A stretch of DNA of 64,000 bases from Strongylocentrotus droebachiensis (Eukaryota > Echinodermata > Echinoidea > Camarodonta > Strongylocentrotidae): contig JAVYIG010002120.1 of NCBI GenBank assembly GCA_035222895.1, positions 186,001 through 250,000 on the forward strand. Direction: 5' to 3'. A model generated the notes under the pieces. The model ran no database searches and was not told the DNA's origin. It saw nothing but the letters and a program-made list of their open reading frames with translations. Within the stretch, counting starts at the first letter, position 1, and the number at the start of each line of letters is the position of its first letter. A program made the position numbers and the translations under genes. This document shows positions 12,539 through 26,200 of the stretch, in pieces.

Positions 12539-15505
12539 CTAACGGTTTAACTGAGTATATGCCCCGGGTGTAGATTCTTTCGAACTTGACCCTGGTACGA
12601 GATAACCGTCTTTGCCACACTCATATGCTGGTGTCTTTCTCATATTAAGGCAAAAATCAGGCTGGTCGTACTCGTCATCATTGCCCTCAAAGCTTGAAGC
12701 GAAGACTTGATCGGTACCACGTTCCAGGGTCGAATAATGCGGTGAAGGCCGTGCCCCTTGATCTACACCGTGATCAAACAAGACTTCGTAAGGTGTGACG
12801 TGTACATCGTCAACTGCAGGGGACTGGGCATCGTTGCTCAGGTGACAACGCGTTGCTCTACTGGGGGCTTGTCCTCGATTCGTAGGTGAAAACATTTCTG
12901 CACCAACTTGATGATAATGCTCGGTACGATCCTCCCCGGCGTGCGGCCGATGTGTCGCATGCTGATTAATGTGTCTGCTACTGCTTCTCCTGCTGTTTAG
13001 CCTTATGTTTCTGGACAACGTCCACTTTCTTAACCGTCGGTGAATTACAACCACCGTGATTACCAAGGCGCAGATGATGATGAAGGAGATTACGATAACT
13101 GACACAAGTATGATGTAATACTGAGGCACGCCATCGGATCCTGTTGAGTGGTTTTAAAGAAACAGACTTATTAAATCGGTGACTACCATGACTACTGAAT
13201 TCTCTCATTCCCAAAGACCCTAAATGCATTATCTGTATTTAATTAATTAATTTATTTATTCATAATCTTTTGTCAGGGTAGCCCATTCACCAACAGGTAG
13301 TGATCTTTCATTGGGCCCTGAGTAAACATGAACATATTTACATCAAAAAGCATAAAGTTTTTACAGAACACTTAAAATAAAATTCCATATTACATTTAGA
13401 AAGATATGACACAGCAATAATAGCAATAGTAATAGTTGCAAAAACGAATACTCGTTTGCAAAATAAATATAATCATTAACCTAGTTCAACTGTAATGCCA
13501 ATAGAAAAAATATTGATTAAGTATGTTTCGAGGACGCAACTGGTTAGCGATTGATACACAAGATGAAGCTGTATAATTTTACCAAAAAAGGACCTACTAG
13601 GGGCCCGTTTTCTCAAAACTATGCTATCTAATATGACAGTGAACAAAAAATGTTAATTGTCATCAAAATAGCAAATTACGCGAAACAGAAACTAATCATT
13701 GTGCTCTCGTAAATTTGTCTTGCCTCTGACAAAAGATCTCTTAAAACATAATTATTCCCCTAGTAAATATATTTGATTTACCTTTTGCTATTCTCCTCGA
13801 AGTATGAAAATGTATAATCACTATGGTACATTTTGTTTTAACACTCCTTAATTATCGATATTATTGTTATTATATAATTATTTAAACAAATAGGGGCAAA
13901 GGTTGTCAGGAGAAAATTCTTACATAAATATTGCAACTGACATTAACAGAATCATAGGAGTCATAAATGACTTTTCATCAGAAATAAGTCAATTCTCCAT
14001 GAATCTAAGCCTGTAAACCAAAAGAAATCTCACTCACCGCCTTTAGTCTGCTTTCTTCCATCTGTAGTGTTTGACCGAGAGATGTTTGGAGACCTTACTG
14101 CAATACAGAAAGGATGTACGATATATAAGAACGTGTTAATTGCGAGGGGCATCTATTCTACAACATGTAGGAGTAATACAAAAGCGGATATAGAATCAGA
14201 TATTTATCAATATCATGGTAGAATATCGATTTCATCTTATAATACTTTGCTTTTCGACATATGGATTAGCACAGTAGATATAATATTTAGATATCATACT
14301 TCATAAGTTTATCACCATTACATCTACAAGTTATTACAAGAATAATCCCCCATCTTGACATAAAGAGAATTTGATGAATCAGACCTTCTTTTTTCAAACA
14401 CAAAACATGTTCGCACAGTTAAGCGATCAGGGGTTACTTCTAACAAAAAAGTAAAACAAAAAGAAATAAACAGATCAATTGATTATATTTATAGTTTTCT
14501 TTCTCATAACACGTCAATTTAAAAAAGATCATCCATATAAACAAAATGCACATCAGTTAAAGTGTAATCTATCTTCTTCTTTAAATATATATATAGATAT
14601 ATGTATACTGTTTATTTGGAGAAAGGGGTGTTTGTTTTGGTGGGTTTTTTTCTCTGGTTTTAGGAAATAAATTTGGTGGTCTTTAAGTGGGGAAACTTTT
14701 AAGAACATGATAAATCACCTTTATACACAGCACTTGTATTCAGTCCACCGCAAAATGTATGGATGTCAGGTTGGCATGGCAACCCGCATCTATAATCTTC
14801 CACGGGGGTTTCCAGGCACTCTCTATCGCACGAACAGGAACACCTAGATCTCTGGTAGACATATGCGAGAATAAATCCTTTGTCACCGCATAGTGTCGAG
14901 CATAATTCGGGCGTGGTCCCTATTTTTTCTGGAAAGCTGATATTGTGCTCCAGGTTCAAGCATCCAAGATCATAGCAACCGATGTATTCATCATCTTATA
15001 GTGGGGAGAGATGACAGAAAAGTTGATTTACTATTGATACCTGTTTGTTGTAGCAAAACTAAATAAATATCTTCAATAAAGAGGTTCAAATATAGATAAG
15101 CAAAAACACAGATATTTAAAAATGTAATTGGTTAAAATGAAATAATAAATCAATGAATAAATGAATGGATTAATAATGATATAAAAGAAATTATATAAAT
15201 TATAATGGTAAGTTTCTAGACTAAATCGATGAAAGAATAAATAATCATTCCACAGGATTAAATGATAAAAGCAATACTAAGACTAGATATATTTACTTTA
15301 GCTTGATAAGAGTGTTCCTTTTTTCTATCGACCCAATTCCTTCCACCCCCAAAATAAAATATGAATGATATATACAGTACTTACTTCTCGCCAGTCGCTT
15401 ATGCCTTCGTAAGTCAGTGCAGTTGTCGAGTGCAAAGCCTCGATGAAGAAATGAGATTTGCAGAAATAAGTAAAATAACAGTGTCATTGCATCCATTGTA
15501 AACAA
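12539..15505 (-). CDS. Gene C: complete WSC-domain type I membrane protein, 352 aa
   Basis: Four exons: signal 15505-15385, WSC 14994-14719 (92 codons), linker 14097-14038, transmembrane plus tail 13140-12539; coding length 1056 nt plus stop, all junctions phase 1. The leader is MFTMDAMTLLFYLFLQISFL; in-frame ATGs at 15496 and 15487 are alternatives. The WSC domain (EYIGCYDLGC to FCGGLNTSAVY) is the most divergent of the set: CSCSC replaces CACSC and the NRT glycosylation site is missing. The linker has no cysteine, but the mature N-terminus has one (LDNC). Transmembrane segment at residues about 161-185, then RRLRK. The tail carries TPYEVL (Tyr about 270), HYSTL (288), YDQP (310), DGYLVP (332) and YTQL (347), several of YxxL type. 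Confidence 0.85.
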
Positions 15506-18062
15506 AAGATAGTTTCAAACAGATTGACTATGGTTATTATTTAAAGTAGAGTGTGGTGAGATAAGGTCCAACTGCTACCAAATGTTATCGTGGTCTCAAC
15601 AAGGGGATCATGTCGACGTTTAGCATGCTTTCACCACATTGAAGTAAGTCTGACACATGAATTAACTTTGCAAACTGTAACTAAACAATAAATCACATTG
15701 TGTTTCGTGTCGAAACTTACTGTCATTCATGTCATCACTTGAAATAATAATGGCCTTTGCGGGATGGAAAGAGGAAGGACTTTGTTCAGAGTTTCCATAA
15801 ATCAAAACCAAAATGATAATTATGTACAAGACTAGGACATTGATTTATTGGTCATGTTAACATTAAAGAAGAAAAGGTCTCTTCAAAATAAAAACTCCAA
15901 CATGTCATGCCCATTATCAGTGTACAAAAGTATAATAAATTATCAATCATCCAATCGATTTTTTTGTTCAGCTATCCCATACTGTATATATATAGAATGA
16001 CATGCAAACGAATCATAGCTGCTTTCTAATGAGCTTACTCATTTCACAGTACCTTACTTTATATTTCTAAGAAGATTTCTATCGAATTTTCAGAATTACT
16101 ATGACCATAAGTGTTCCTTCGGGAAATTTCATTCTACCTTATTTGGAGAGACCTTTTGCTATACTAAATGAAGTATCACAAGCGTTGAAGCTACTGATAA
16201 AGTTTGAAGTAATACTTTACTCACGGAGTCACGTGAATTATAATTAGCCAACAAAATCAGACTAATGCATAATAAATAGTTAATATGCAATAGAAAGAGG
16301 ATTAAAATTAATACAAAATACGTCCTTGTGATTTGAGAGTTTGTCTGATATATTGAAAGGCGTGTTATATGCTTAATTTAATCAATATGTAGAATTAACA
16401 CTGAGTCGATATCAAGACAACCAAGTTAACCCTGAATATAAAAGATAACCTTACTACAACTTTAGTACCCCCCCCCCCCCCCCATCCCCTTTAGGTAAAA
16501 GGAAAAACAAATACTGATGAACCTTTTTGTGTTGTTTGTCAGTTAATGTATGGATTATTCCAATGAAAAGGTGATATACTAAAAGAAGACGGGAACATTC
16601 AAAGCTTTTGAGTCAATAAGCAAGAGCTTACACGTTCAATACAAATATATTATGCAATACGGCAGACCTACCTCAGATTTAATAGCAGAAATTAATCTCC
16701 ATAATGTTGGACATAAAAATTGTTCCTCATTTGTTTCATTCTGCTTTTATCGATATTTCAAATTGACAGCGCGATTGCTCGTGGCCTTGTAGCCATAGGC
16801 ATTTATAGCCAGTATCAGACTTAATAAACTGTGGGTTTCTGTGAGTAAAATCAAAGTTAAAATAAATAGTATAGTTTGAGTGTCATTTGGACTAAGTCTA
16901 TACTGAGGTTTCGATAAGCAATCATAATTTATTGCGTCGATATCACGTGATCCTGACAATGGCAGAAATTCATGAGCCTCATCATTTAATATGATTTACG
17001 TCGCGAATATGACATGGGCTTTTCTTTTTCTTTTAAATATGAAATCTGTCATTTTCATTTTAACAACCTGTATTCCCTTTCGCCATTTTCGATTTTGTTT
17101 GCGAATACTTATTATTCAAAATGTGTTATCGTCTAATACACAACTACAATAATCACAATATTTGTGAGATTCCAATATTATAATTCTTCGCTCTACTCCA
17201 TGTGAATTTAATGTGAATCGAATCGAAATAAATTGATTCAACAGCACATCATGGCTGGCCAACATTGTATCTTAATCGGAGACATTGCAAGGCTGAAAAT
17301 AAGGTGGATACTGTTTTTATGTCTGATTCTTTGGGGGGTAAAGTTCATTGACGTAAACTGAAATGTTTTAGGTAACTTTGCCTCTGTTTCTCAACAAAAT
17401 CCTGGATTTAGCCCATGCTGAAATCATAATTAGAAACCTTTAGGTCAGAAATTAACCCTATAACTTTTAAAAGCCTTTCGTGTGTTTGATTGTTAAGATA
17501 TTTTTGCTTGGAATTTGAAATTTCAGAAACCGTTTTGAACAGTTTTTGCATAACACTACAGTCTTTTGGGGAAAATGAGTACGGTAAAATCATTCGCTCA
17601 AAGATTTTTACTTTTTTGGAGCACTTCATGATCATTTTGAATCATAATTTTTGTATGGCTTTAATATCACACCATATCACAGTCACTAATAACACGTATG
17701 GCCATGCATGTCAGATTTGTAAAACTGGGAACATTCTAAAAAAATGCCTATAATGTGAAATAAAACTGCTTGGCAATTACTGTATCTACGTAGCTAGTGG
17801 TGAACATTTCTGTCTTTTGCATGCATGGCAAACATAAAAGAAAAGGACAATTATCTTTCGACATAAATTATATAAATGCTGATGAGCTCGAGTAATCCGT
17901 ATTATAGAATGTACATGTAACATCCGATTCAACCCTTCTTTAGATTGTATCAACACTTTATATTATGCAGTTAAATATTCAAGCAACATGATGCAACATA
18001 ATTCCCGAACACAAAAAACTAAACCGTAATGATAAACGAAGCTATGAATAATATTCAATTCA
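15506..18062. other. Intergenic region between genes C and D
   Basis: Mostly AT-rich DNA with no supported gene; a poly-C run lies near 16468-16482. From about 17240 it is homologous to the 3' flank of gene E (39700-40140). Confidence 0.45.
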
Positions 18063-18337
18063 TCAGTTCTCCTCTACCTTAATATACCCCTCATCTTCCC
18101 TGTTATCCCTTTCGGAAGATAGTTCTGAACTTTGATTTCCAGAACGGCGTAAATCGTTGAATAGTACACTGTGGGGGCTACAGGGTCCGTTGAAAGCCCC
18201 AAGTCATCTCGATGTACAGGTCCGGATATGTGGGCAGAGAAACCTTTGGTGTCAGATCTTCTTGAGGAGCCACTTCTACCCTGAAGGACTGAGATAGGTA
18301 TACGGGAAGAATAATAAACTTTGCTCTTAGGGGTTGG
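18063..18337 (-). pseudogene. Non-translated remnant of the gene D tail
   Basis: These 275 bases follow the premature TAA of gene D and align with the last part of the gene E tail (40145-40420). The alignment includes the second VYYSSRIP motif and the segment VHRDDLGLSTDP. One base is missing near the NVYYSKRLRR counterpart, so even without the stop the last residues would be out of frame. It has become 3' UTR or decaying exon. Confidence 0.75.
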
Positions 18338-21300
18338 TTAAGTCTCAGTTTCACCATTGGATTGTGATATCGGTAAAGGGGAAGAGTAATACACCTTCGA
18401 TCCAGGATTTGACAAGCCTTGTATACCAGGTTCTGCAATAAGGTACCCATCGTCACCTACTGTGCTCGCCCTAAATTGATCTTTGTGTTTACTTTGGATT
18501 ATCTTAGGGTAGTTGTACTCGTGATACTCGACAAATGATCTGCTCGTTGTAGGAACCTCCTCACCCAATACCAGGTACTCGTGGGTTAGTACAGTACTTG
18601 CTCTAGGTACAGAGCTTTCGCCAAGGTCAGGCTCTTCGTAATCTCTGTCTTGAACACGGTTATCCTGAACATTCATTCGGTAACGCCCCTTGTCGATTGT
18701 CTGGCTGTCTTGTTTTGTTATATTCACAAGTGTTACAGGTTCATCCGCATGATGTTTTAGCCGGCGACGTACCAATAACCCTGCAACAATTGAGATTATG
18801 ACAATGGATACAACAACAGAGATTGTGACGGCAATACGAACGAATGTATTTGATGGAGCATCTGTAGAGAGAAAAGAGAAAGAGATGATAAGAACAGCCA
18901 TAAAGCTGACACTTTTGAAGGGCGCATTTTCTTTTCTTTTTAATGGATGTGTAATCAAAAAACCTTTTAGCCCCTTTACGGGATTAATTGCAAACCCTAA
19001 CAAAAAAAAAAAAAAATGTATCTATAAGAACAAATTGAGTTCATGAAAATATGTGGACAATTACGGATAAAAACACCTTGTGGTTGTCTGTCAGTGAGTG
19101 AGAATTAAAGCCAACATTTTAGCACAGGAAATGAGCAGAATTAAAACACTGCCAGTTGCAAAATTTTAATTTTAAAAGAAAAGTGACAGTAACTTCAACA
19201 ATAATTAATTGTTCTCACTTAACTCTTGTGGATATAATGATTGCATTACATAAATAATAATAATTAATGATCGCATACACACCATCAGGTTCATCAATGC
19301 ACTTGCTCTTCGATGTGTTTACTGATTTAACTATAAGGATATAACAATACAAACGTTTGTTTTTATATATTAATTTCCACACTGATTTCACGTCGCTGCA
19401 TTATTATTGCTATTACAAAACGAAAATCCATAACAGTATTATATCTTTGTTCCTTCTTGATCTTCGCTCAGTGTCTTTGTTATGTTCTCTCTACATAACG
19501 TATATATCGCATCCTACATGTAATGTATTGTTTTCTTTGTTCTGTTTATCCATACATTTGTCTATCTTTTTTGTTGTAATCCTTTTAGATGTTCCCTTTA
19601 ATTGCGAATAAAAACTAAATAAATGAGTAAACAATAGAAAAGAACCAGTCAGGGAGAGATGGCACTGCATTGGGAAAAAGAAGCAAAAGAGGGGGTCGAA
19701 AAAAAGATAGAAGAGACTCGGTCAAGGCGCTATTAATCGATTATAAAAAAGTGATTTGATTCTAATTTTGTCAGGTTACAGGGATGACTAATGTTTAATA
19801 ACCAGGATGTGATCTTAGAGTAGGAATGTTGAGGGAAGAACAAATATGATATTCATACTTTGGGATGGTTCTTCACTATAAACAGTCTTTCATTGAAAAA
19901 GCTATAAATATAATAACTCAAAGAAAGAATTAATAAAATTAATAGGAATTTCCCTGTCGATATGTTTTACAAAGAATCATTGATAGTTTTGGATCAGTGT
20001 AATATCTTCAAACAATAAGCGTACCTATAATTATTGTTAATATTGTAACTGAGGATAGCAGAAATCACATAATAATAATTATTATGATGATAACAACACC
20101 ATCAATACCAATAATTTAATAAGGAGAATTATAATAGTAATGATGATGATAATAGCAAAGATAATAATAGCATTAATAATAATAGTAATTATAACAATAA
20201 TAATGAAAAACATAGTACATTAATTAACAAAAACATAATTACAACATTAATTATCATTGGTAGTAATACGTTATTATCAATATTACGATTATTTGTATCA
20301 TTGTTATTATTAGTAGTTACTAATACTGTAGTAGTAGTAAAAGAAGAAGTAGTGACATAAGTAATAGTAGTAGTAGTAGTAGTAGTAGTACAATCATGAT
20401 TACTTTTGGGGTTTGAAGTTTGACGTTTATTTGTTCTACATTTACATTAAAAAAGAACAATTTAAATTCTTTTGTTTATACAAGTGTATGAGCGTAGATT
20501 TACACCAAAAAAGGGAAAGATTTCAAGTTAAGTATAATGTACGGAAAATAGGTACGAAGTTTCGAAGCATATAGATATGACAGGCAAGGTAATACAATGT
20601 AAAATGTGGGGAGCCTATTAAAATAAAAAGAATAGCTTATATGTAAATAGGCTCCCGTACTGAGTAACACAATATAGTAGGTCTGAATTTAAAATTATTA
20701 ATAGCAGTAGTATTATTATTATTACTATTTTTACTATCATTATTACGCTAGATGTTATTAGTAGTATTATTATTATTAATATTTTAGTAATATTATTACG
20801 CTAAATGTTTGCTATTTATCATTAAATTAATGTCAACAACGACTATGCTGCAATATATGAATTAGAATATGCATTGTTCCTGCAATTAATCTTTACATAA
20901 TTTATGTTCATCATCTGATGAAAATAATTTACCGGTTGTATGGTAATGATAGTCTGTTCTACATTGTTAATAGATCCTTATCTTACAGTCATATTTCGTG
21001 TTTATTCTCAATACCAGCAAAGATGATGTTCTAATAAAGCCAGTCACTCTTCCATCTACCCATTCCATGGGCTTTTTAAATCTTTACTTTTAATCAGCAG
21101 GTCACAATCAAATACTTACCAGCATAATAAGACGATCCAGTATAACCACCGCAGAGTCTTATGGGGTTAGGTTTGCATGGTAAGCCGCAAAGTGTGTCAT
21201 CCAGCTGCTTGGCAAGACATCTCTGCACACAGGAGCAAGCACACTCTGTTCGGTTGTACAATGCTGCAATAACGAATCCATTTTCTTTACATGTTGCTGT

Positions 21301-21931
21301 GCAAGTGTCTGGTGTTGTTGTGTTTGAGAGGAATGCATGGTAGCCAACATCCAAGCAAACTTGAGAATAGCAGCCGACGTAATCACCATCTGAAAAAGTG
21401 GAATATTCACATGAAAAATAGGCCAAATATAATTAATGCATGGTGATGATGACGATGAATGAGATGACGATAGTATATAGTGTAAAGTGTTTTGGTAATT
21501 GGGTCACCGAGATGTATATACGGGGTTCGATTCCCTGCCAGGGCATTCCATCCTTTGACAAGACAAAAGTATACATTTGCTGTACTCAACTTAGTTGTTG
21601 TAAGTGCGGAATCGTATAATTTATTATTTGAATGCACCGATCACATCGGTTGCTTGACCCGCAGCAGGGATTATATGCTAAGTCCTTTGGAGGCACAAAC
21701 GTGTGATGTGCACTGAACGATGGTGATCATAATGATAATGAGAGTTTAAGAACATACTATCGAATCATATCAAATGTGATAAAGGAATCATCCAGATCTC
21801 CAAGCAATGCATTTGAAAGAAAGGACCTAATTACCTTTTGCAAGTCTCTCTGGTAGGTCAATGGAAAGTTGAACATTAGTACTGAAAGCCATCGGTCTTA
21901 AAAGTAAGTAGAGCACCAGTATTCCGTACAT
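18338..21931 (-). CDS. Gene D: WSC-domain type I membrane protein with shortened tail, 312 aa
   Basis: Four exons: signal 21931-21835, WSC 21389-21120, linker 19330-19283 (48 nt, 12 nt shorter than the others), transmembrane plus tail 18861-18338; coding length 936 nt plus stop. The start is the ATG of MYGILVLYLLLRPMAFS; the upstream position used as start in gene A reads AAG here. The WSC domain (DYVGCYSQVC to CGGYTGSSYY) has 11 cysteines, with one more in the linker SKSKC. Transmembrane residues are about 148-168, followed by VRRRLKHH. The tail has HEYLVL (Tyr about 234), YHEYNYP, DDGYLI (278) and one VYYSS (296), then stops at ETET. Relative to gene E a Ser codon TCA has become TAA, and homologous sequence continues beyond. 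It may be a functional short form or an early pseudogene. Confidence 0.8.
20030..20790. repeat. Trinucleotide tracts (TAA/TAG) in gene D intron
   Basis: Includes a pure run of TAG triplets at about 20365-20390. Paralogous in position to the tracts of genes A and E. Confidence 0.8.
21500..21720. repeat. Possible tRNA-derived SINE in gene D intron 1
   Basis: GGTTCGATTCC at 21524-21534 fits the pol III B-box consensus. No convincing A-box is found. Related sequence occupies the same intron in gene A (about 2085-2290) and gene E (about 44950-45120), sharing TGCCAGGGCA and ACTCAAC blocks, so it was present in the common ancestor. In genes A and E the B-box is degraded. Confidence 0.4.
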
Positions 21932-22059
21932 TCCTAAATCTAAATCGAACTTCTTATTGTCAGTTGTTGACGATGTAGAAAACAAAGTTATTGGAATGAT
22001 GTAAATGTATGACGCGACTGAATGTGTTCTGTCCAGAACATGGAGCCGTTCTTTCTCAA

Positions 22060-22142
22060 AAGGTCTTACGCGGATGTGTCAGAGCTCTATAAACATGGCA
22101 ATACAGAAAGATACGAGTGTTGTTTCTAAACCACCACGTGAT
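22060..22142 (-). promoter_or_regulatory. Candidate core promoter of gene D
   Basis: CACGTG at 22140-22135 and a TTTATAGAGCTCTGACAC block at about 22094-22077 lie 150-210 nt upstream of the gene D ATG, in the same arrangement as gene A. Confidence 0.4.
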
Positions 22143-22570
22143 ACGAATCAAAGCACATTTATTCAAACGTCATAAGATTGTTTTACTTATTTGTGCGAAC
22201 CATAATTGATCTTCATAGCAGCATACGTTAGACAAGGGGGTAGTAAATAAAGTGTGCTAATTGATACTTGATATCTCTGAATACATCTAGGCTGCAGTTA
22301 CCTACTTAATATCATTTTTTACCGAACATCATTAAAGTCATTAGCCTACCTAAAATTCGATTAGAACTGTTCATCGATATGATAAAGGACATGAAGAATA
22401 TGAAAGGAAACTACCAGTTGTCAATTTTATTATCCATTGTTTCCCCTTCCCCAGGGATCCTTTATTAAATTATATTATATTTCATCATACTGCGTACACA
22501 TCTGCGTATGGTCCAATAATCGCTATATTTCAACATATTGTTTATATTTCTGTCTATGAGCTAATTATAT

Positions 22571-22716
22571 AATATGGACTGGCCTTGAGGGAGATACCAC
22601 ATAATATTTCCCAAACTAGACTCATATTGCCCCGAGTCAAAGACGAGGGCAATATGGTTCTTGTGAGGGAAATATATGTGGTATCTCCCGAAAGTTAAAC
22701 CAGTCAATATTGTTAT
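22571..22716. mobile_element. Hairpin-forming MITE-like element
   Basis: AATATGGACTGG at the left pairs with CCAGTCAATATT at the right. Inside, GGGAGATACCACATAATATT pairs with its near complement ending GTGGTATCTCCC, and further in CATATTGCCC pairs with GGGCAATATG. The whole 146 bp folds as a nested imperfect stem. No open frame. Confidence 0.65.
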
Positions 22717-23229
22717 TATTATCTAAATCAAACATCTAGAGCAAATACATACATGACAATCTCATAGAACTGAACAAGCTTTGTCAAACCAGCACTGCAT
22801 CCAGCTGCTTGACAAAAATGTCGATACACTGCAAACAGTGTGCATTTGGTGTGATTATTACGTCACAATAGAGTGCGTGTAAAGTGCGCAGGTTCTCGTA
22901 CGCATTATAGATGCGCAATGAAAATGACAAAATACGGTGCGGTCAATACAAGATGCCCGGATGCGAGACCGTGGAAAATACAAAGGTATATTTTCACTCG
23001 TCTCTACACGCAAAGTCTATACGGGCAGGGAGACCAAGGAAAATACAAAGAATATACCCATCCGTTCCCACTGCTAGTGAAAACTAGGCCAATACGGTTT
23101 TGTAAATGACCAGCTCAGATGTCTGATACGGGTAATAATACTATATACCGCATGTTTTACCCAGGGGGCACAGCAGGTTCTTGAGACATGGAATGTTGTA
23201 AAAGGTTGTTGGGTATTAACGTGTTCAGG

Positions 23230-26200
23230 TGACCTCCCTGAACAATTTCTAGGTGGACTACCTTTGCAATATGCTACTGGAAAAAAATGGCGGCCATTTT
23301 TCAAAATGGCCGCCATCTATAACTACTGTTTTACAACTCTGGGGATTACTTTTTAACAGTACCTCATCTTACCATGTGTAAGGTGTCGTATAACAGACAA
23401 TTAAATTACCTACAAGATGATACCTCATTCAATAGGTTTGGGGATGAATTGCTAAACAACTTTGAGCCAAAAATGTGATTTTTAACCATTTTTTTCAAAA
23501 ATATAAATTGCGCCAAAATACATATTTCTCCATATTTAATTAACAATGATGCTAACTGACATGAAACTTGTTGAAAAACTGTGCAGACATATGGTTGATA
23601 TCATATGCGAATTTCAAGTCTGTTGCTTTTCTAACTAAAAAGTTATAGTGCTCTAAAGTTGACACTTTGTTATAAGCCAAAATGGCAAATTTGGTTGCTA
23701 AGGGCTGTCTTCTCCTTAGCAACAGTATCATAGTGACATGAAAAATAGAATATATCGCGAGAAGATGCTATTACTAAGCAGATGACTTGTTCGATAGAAA
23801 GTATGATGTCAGATGTTGCATTTTCATCATATTTTAATGATATATATCGCTTAGTTCCCGTTGCTATGGTGATAATATGCCTAGTAACTGTGATATACTG
23901 TATAATGTGTTCTTAGAGTTAAACATTAGGATATAGGTCAAATAATACAAAAAATAAGACCTGTTCCAAGTGACAGACATAATTTGCCGTCTTAAACATG
24001 TTCATAGTGCATGGTGTGGTTCAGAACTTTCACCCTTCTCCCTCCCTCCATTGAAATCCCCCCCCCCCCCCTCCTCCGTTAAATTTAAGAGTAATTTTGG
24101 GATGGGGGCAGTTTGTTGTGTAGGACATGATGTGTGTTCAGAAATAATGCAGGCTATCGGTCAAGTGAAACATAACATGAGTTCTGGATCCAGGTGATAG
24201 TCATGATTTTCAGTCTGAGTCATGAAGACAAAAGATGGAGGAGTTAAGAATATGCACCCACCCTTCCCCCTTATGTTACCCCCCCCCCCCCCCCCCCCCC
24301 CACTTCTAGAACAAAATAAGAGCATTTTTTACAAAGCTATATTCATAAAGTACATTGCAATCGATAAATTGGTCCAGTATTTTTTTCTTCAAGGAATCAT
24401 CACAATGCATTTGAAATATAATGGTTAAAATCGAATGGGAAAGTTTGTCAATTTCTTCCTACCCCCACCCTGCCTCAAAAATTTGACCCCAATTATTTAT
24501 TTTGTACAATAAATTCACTTACCTGCTGTTAGGTGAAAGATAGTAAGAGACATTGATTCAAATGATAGACTGGTATCATTCTCTAAGCAAAAAGATACTT
24601 GAAGGTTGGTATAAAATCAAATGATGAGTTGGAATGGGGCCCATTTTAAACGTATTCATATATTGGGCAATCGTCATCTCTTATCCAGGCAGCACGGAGC
24701 TAGATTAATGACATATCCGACTAGCCGGCTAGGTGCTTGAATACATCTTATCTGGTGTATTTTTCATGACGAAATGACATTTTGACCATAACTAGGCGTA
24801 CTTTCTAAATGTTTACAATTTGGAATTACATCATGATGCGGCAAAGAAGTCTTGTCAAATTATTTAAATCTTTAAAAGGGAATATAAATGCCAATGCCCA
24901 ACTCTTTTTGTGTCTCGGAATCCCTCCATTCTCCTTCTAGACTTTGACCCAAATTAAATCTTACAAGTATTGACTTCTGCCTAGGAACCAATGAACGTCA
25001 TCAGTGAGAATACATGAGTTCAGTACATTGTCTTCAATTAAGACTTATGATTAATCCAGTTTGATCGAAAGCCTTCCAACTAATCATAAACATACATATT
25101 TATATCTATTTGGTATGCAGTGGTATCTTTATGGGGATAGGGGGCACGTGCATTTGAAGGGAGTACAAAAACGGGTACACAAAAACGTAAAAGAGAGAAA
25201 AGGGAAAGGGGAGAAAAGAAGAAACTTTTGATCCCATTGAAAACATGCGCCCCAATATGCGAGGCTAAATGCATTAGAAATATAATTTTTGTTAAAGCTC
25301 GGTAGCATAGGTTGCACAGGATCTCCCAATTTTGGACACAAATATAGATATAGTCTATAATTAGCACTTTTTAAATGGGTCCAAATTTGACACCAACAAG
25401 TAATTCCCATTGCTTTGCCCCCTTTTATAAGTTTCACCAGCCTCTTGTGAGATATTGCACCCTAAATTACTGAATGTTTGCAATGGCAACTTTCTCAAAA
25501 GAAAATCATCTTTCAACCTTTGTAAAAAACTTCAACTCTCGAAAAAATCTTATCTTTAGGTTACCTTGCTATATTCCTTGACCGTATTGTTCGTTAATTT
25601 TGTTCACCACTTAAGTAGAAATGAATAGAAAACAACTTATCTATGAATAAAATATGAAACTATACATATAGGCCTACAACTCAATCGATTTGCTCTCTTG
25701 CAAAATTCCTATGCCAGTCGCCTTGCTCACTTGCTTGTGCAGTTACGTAGATAAGATTGGGCAATAGGGGGGGGGGGCAGTTACATTGAATCCTCTAGGC
25801 GCCACTGTTCAAACAGAGTTGTGAATTGATTTCAAGATATTCAAGATAAAATTGGTCCTTAGTTGGATATATCGCAACTACATGTAAGACGGGGCCCAGA
25901 ATTCAAAAGATAGATGTGATTTCAGCGCTATACCGAATTGGGAGATACTGGACAGCTTGTCGTATAGGTACTTGTGAGGGAGATCCCAGTTGAAATTCTC
26001 TCATCGATTTCCCTCTTTGATTTTTCATAATGTTTTTTTCACAAATCTTTGGTTCTTGTAAGAGTGTGTGGATTTTGATATTATCTCATCCATAAGGCGA
26101 TCCAGCTACTCCGGTCGGTGCATAATTATCTTGAACCGCGATTCTGATCCAGGACTGAAATACTCTGGAACTCCCGTTTTAGTGTATAGTCGTCCGGTAT

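Larger units (their letters stand above)
9700..22350. repeat. Segmental duplication, copy 1 (genes C and D)
   Basis: The order pyrimidine tract, gene C transmembrane exon, C linker, gene D 3' flank, gene D exons and gene D promoter recurs at 34.7-47.8 kb as pyrimidine tract, psi-C, gene E 3' flank and gene E. Anchors include 11500-11600 with 36120-36190, 12500-13140 with 37900-38345, 17270-17350 with 39720-39800, and 19440-19620 with 42230-42400. Confidence 0.75.

Noticed and set aside
21500-21560. Genuine tRNA gene
   Set aside because: A B-box is present, but no cloverleaf or A-box could be built; a SINE-like element fits better.
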